From positions 1 through 7,103 of the forward strand of contig JAOUDT010000062.1 of assembly GCA_029859145.1 (NCBI GenBank): a stretch of DNA of 7,103 nt, given 5' to 3'. Of the stretch, positions 5,682 to 7,103 are shown in pieces. The translations under genes and the position numbers were made by a program. Below the pieces are notes generated by a model. That model searched no databases, was not told the origin of the DNA, and was given only the letters and a program-made list of their open reading frames with translations. Position 1 is the stretch's first letter. Each line of letters starts with the position of its first letter. The DNA is from Dehalococcoidia bacterium (GTDB lineage: Bacteria > Chloroflexota > Dehalococcoidia > GIF9 > AB-539-J10).

Positions 5682-6185
5682 GTGAAGACACTTGACAGAA
5701 ATGAGTTGAAAGAGATCTTGATCAAGAACTGGATGACTCATGACGCCATGTGGTTCTATCATTGCTGGCAAGAATGCGGCATTGAGAAGACGAACAAGAT
5801 AAATAAGGCGGCTTGCAGGGCGATGGGGATGATAGAGATCAAAAGAATTCAAAAAGCCGTGGGCCTACAGAACGTGGCAACATTCGAAGAGTTTAGGTCA
5901 TTAGTTGAGGCCGCCTGGGATATTGTGAAAGGGGATTTCATGAAGTCAGACTTCAGCCTTCCTACACGTAACATCCTCCGCGGTGATTTCGAGAGGTGTT
6001 TTGCCTATGAGGGGATAAAACGAATCGGTGCTATCGAGCAATACCAGTGCGGTATCTTTGAAAGGATTTACGGCTGGTTTGACGGCATGGGACTGAAATA
6101 CAGCGTTTCTCCGCAGGTGGAAGGTTGCATGATGCACACAGACGGTAAATGTTTTAGAGATATCACCTTTACTCTTGACCGGTGA
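5682..6185 (+). CDS. DUF6125-like family protein, first of a tandem pair
   Basis: A 167-residue soluble protein of unknown function. The N-terminal half is helical, with LKEILIKNWMTHDAMWFYHC (9-28) carrying the HDxxWF pattern (His20, Asp21, Trp24, Phe25) and KTNKINKAACRAMGMIEIKR. The second half shows ERCFAYEGIKRIGAIEQYQC (104-123), FERIYGWFDGMGL (126-138) and a C-terminal Cys pair, Cys149-x7-Cys157, before the strand DITFTL. Cys106, Cys123, Cys149 and Cys157 have counterparts in the next gene. The ending resembles the Cys pattern of V4R-type small-ligand domains, only as a loose analogy. I assign it to DUF6125 from memory of the N-terminal signature. It starts 40 bases after the preceding stop with no promoter or terminator between, so it is almost certainly co-transcribed. 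Confidence 0.83.
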   Translation: MKTLDRNELKEILIKNWMTHDAMWFYHCWQECGIEKTNKINKAACRAMGMIEIKRIQKAVGLQNVATFEEFRSLVEAAWDIVKGDFMKSDFSLPTRNILRGDFERCFAYEGIKRIGAIEQYQCGIFERIYGWFDGMGLKYSVSPQVEGCMMHTDGKCFRDITFTLDR

Positions 6186-6239
6186 TTAAACGGTGATGGA
6201 AGGTCTTGGGCCAGCTATCTGTGAGGAGGCTACTGAGAG

Positions 6240-6743
6240 ATGAGTCCGAAAGAGGTTAGGCTGACATCTCGGCAGAAAGAGAAGCTACTACGCAATATAT
6301 GGCTGTTGCATGATGGGAGGTGGTTTCTAAAATCGGTGCAGCAATCTGGCTTCGATGCCGCCACCAAACTGAATCTCGCCGTGGTAAGGTCCATAGCGAG
6401 GGCGGAAATAAGACAGCTCCTAGCCGAGACCGACTTTGGCGAGGTCAGGAATATGCGAGACCTACAAACATTGATGGAGATTGCCGCGCTTCTCTATTTC
6501 CCTGAAGAACACAAGTATGAATTTGAGGTAGTGGACAACAGCACATTCGTGGGGCATGTGTTGGAATGCTATGTTTATAAAATGGTGAGTAAGGCGGGGA
6601 CTACAGCTATTCACCAGTGTGCGGCAAAGCTGAGATTCGATTCCTGGTGCCAGGCTATGGGACTTGAGGGAGAGGTGACAAACGATAAAGACACCATTAA
6701 CTGTAACGGCACTTGTGATATCATCTTTAGAATCAAGTGGTAG
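6240..6743 (+). CDS. DUF6125-like family protein, second of a tandem pair
   Basis: Also 167 residues and clearly homologous to the preceding product, though diverged. LLRNIWLLHDGRWF (16-29) matches ILIKNWMTHDAMWF, LNLAVVRSIARAEIRQL (44-60) matches the corresponding helix, and LECYVYKMVSKAGTTAIHQC (108-127) matches RCFAYEGIKRIGAIEQYQC with the same 17-residue step between two Cys (110 and 127). WCQAMGL (136-142) matches WFDGMGL, and the C-terminal pair is Cys155-x3-Cys159 before IIFRI, shorter than in the first copy. His24, Asp25, Trp28 and Phe29 are shared. No membrane segment or signal peptide is seen. AGGAGG lies 10 bases upstream of the ATG. The two genes probably arose by an old duplication and may form a heteromer or act on different ligands; the function is unknown. 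Confidence 0.83.
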   Translation: MSPKEVRLTSRQKEKLLRNIWLLHDGRWFLKSVQQSGFDAATKLNLAVVRSIARAEIRQLLAETDFGEVRNMRDLQTLMEIAALLYFPEEHKYEFEVVDNSTFVGHVLECYVYKMVSKAGTTAIHQCAAKLRFDSWCQAMGLEGEVTNDKDTINCNGTCDIIFRIKW

Positions 6744-6778
6744 CAGCAAAATAGAGATGTAAAAAGGGGGTCAAGAGT

Positions 6779-7103
6779 ATGTCGGATTTCATAGCAATGT
6801 CACAGGATGATGGAATAGCCAAACTGATTCTAAACCGTCCGTCGGTGTTCAATGCCTTCGATCATGATATGGTCGAGCAATTTGCGCGCCATGTTGTCAT
6901 GCTTTCCGTTGATGACAACGTACGGGGCGTGGTGATCTCAGGTGAGGGCAAGGGATTCTGTGTCGGTGGTGACCTCAAATGGATCTCCGAATTCCCGCTA
7001 GGTTCGTCTGCTGCCTTTCACAAGTTATCGGCGAGTTTTCATCAGGCAATACTGGAGATTCGTCGGATGCCTAAACCGGTTATAGCAGCTATTAACGGGT
7101 TGG
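6779..7103 (+). CDS. enoyl-CoA hydratase/isomerase family protein, C-terminal part missing
   Basis: Crotonase-fold enzyme acting on acyl-CoA thioesters in the cytoplasm; 108 residues are visible of a family length of about 255-270. Translated from ATG 6779, it shows the opening strands GIAKLILNRPSVFNAFDHDM (12-31, the usual NRP..NA motif), VRGVVISGEGKGFCVGGDL (48-66) forming the first half of the oxyanion hole, and MPKPVIAAINGL (97-108) just before the second oxyanion glycine, which lies outside. The catalytic Glu region is also outside, so hydratase, isomerase, hydrolase or decarboxylase cannot be told apart. AAGGGGG (6764-6770) sits 8 bases before the start. Only 35 bases separate it from the second DUF6125-like gene, with no terminator, so it is the fourth gene of that operon and suggests a CoA-linked pathway. 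Confidence 0.93.
   Translation, partial: MSDFIAMSQDDGIAKLILNRPSVFNAFDHDMVEQFARHVVMLSVDDNVRGVVISGEGKGFCVGGDLKWISEFPLGSSAAFHKLSASFHQAILEIRRMPKPVIAAINGL

Noticed and set aside
6183..6197. Short repeat of GGTGAT just after the first DUF6125-like gene
   Set aside because: Two copies of six or seven bases next to the stop codon are too short to mean anything without conservation data.

Overview
The window looks like bacterial chromosome of roughly balanced base composition, with tightly packed genes and little intergenic space. The gene families would fit an uncultured Chloroflexota (Dehalococcoidia-like) genome: a Zincin_1-type metallopeptidase, tandem DUF6125-like proteins, a class I-beta DAHP synthase and a monofunctional AroH. 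That placement is inferred from family memory; nothing in the window proves it. I see no rRNA, tRNA, CRISPR array, transposase or attachment site.

Left half (1-3360), minus strand: a housekeeping operon transcribed right to left, aroH (chorismate mutase) - aroF (DAHP synthase) - ribF (riboflavin kinase/FAD synthetase) - tyrS (tyrosyl-tRNA synthetase, cut by the window edge). aroH/aroF and ribF/tyrS overlap by 4 bases (ATGA) and aroF/ribF are 11 bases apart, so translation is probably coupled. A good -35 box with a 17-base spacer lies just upstream of aroH and favours an internal TTG start that gives a 127-residue enzyme. The operon joins entry into the shikimate pathway, the branch to Tyr/Phe, and charging of tRNA-Tyr, with flavin cofactor synthesis between them.

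Middle (3361-4735), plus strand: a divergent pair of genes, a small HExxH zincin-like metallopeptidase and a membrane-anchored transglutaminase-like cysteine protein.

Right part (4819-7103): the most distinctive region. A short Xre-family helix-turn-helix regulator (minus) is divergent from a plus-strand operon encoding a Cys-containing 143-residue protein (possibly TIGR04076-like), two tandem homologous 167-residue proteins (DUF6125-like), and an enoyl-CoA hydratase/isomerase cut by the window edge. The 139-base divergent spacer holds a consensus-like TTGACA-N17-TATGCT promoter, two matched dyads with the core ATAAC-N5-GTTAT, two further half-sites, and an extended -10 promoter that would make the regulator transcript leaderless. 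This resembles a phage-like autoregulatory switch controlling an uncharacterised, probably CoA-linked pathway, and is the best candidate here for an undescribed system.

No gene-free stretch exceeds 300 bases. The longest, about 270 bases between aroH and the metallopeptidase gene, holds the two divergent promoters described below.
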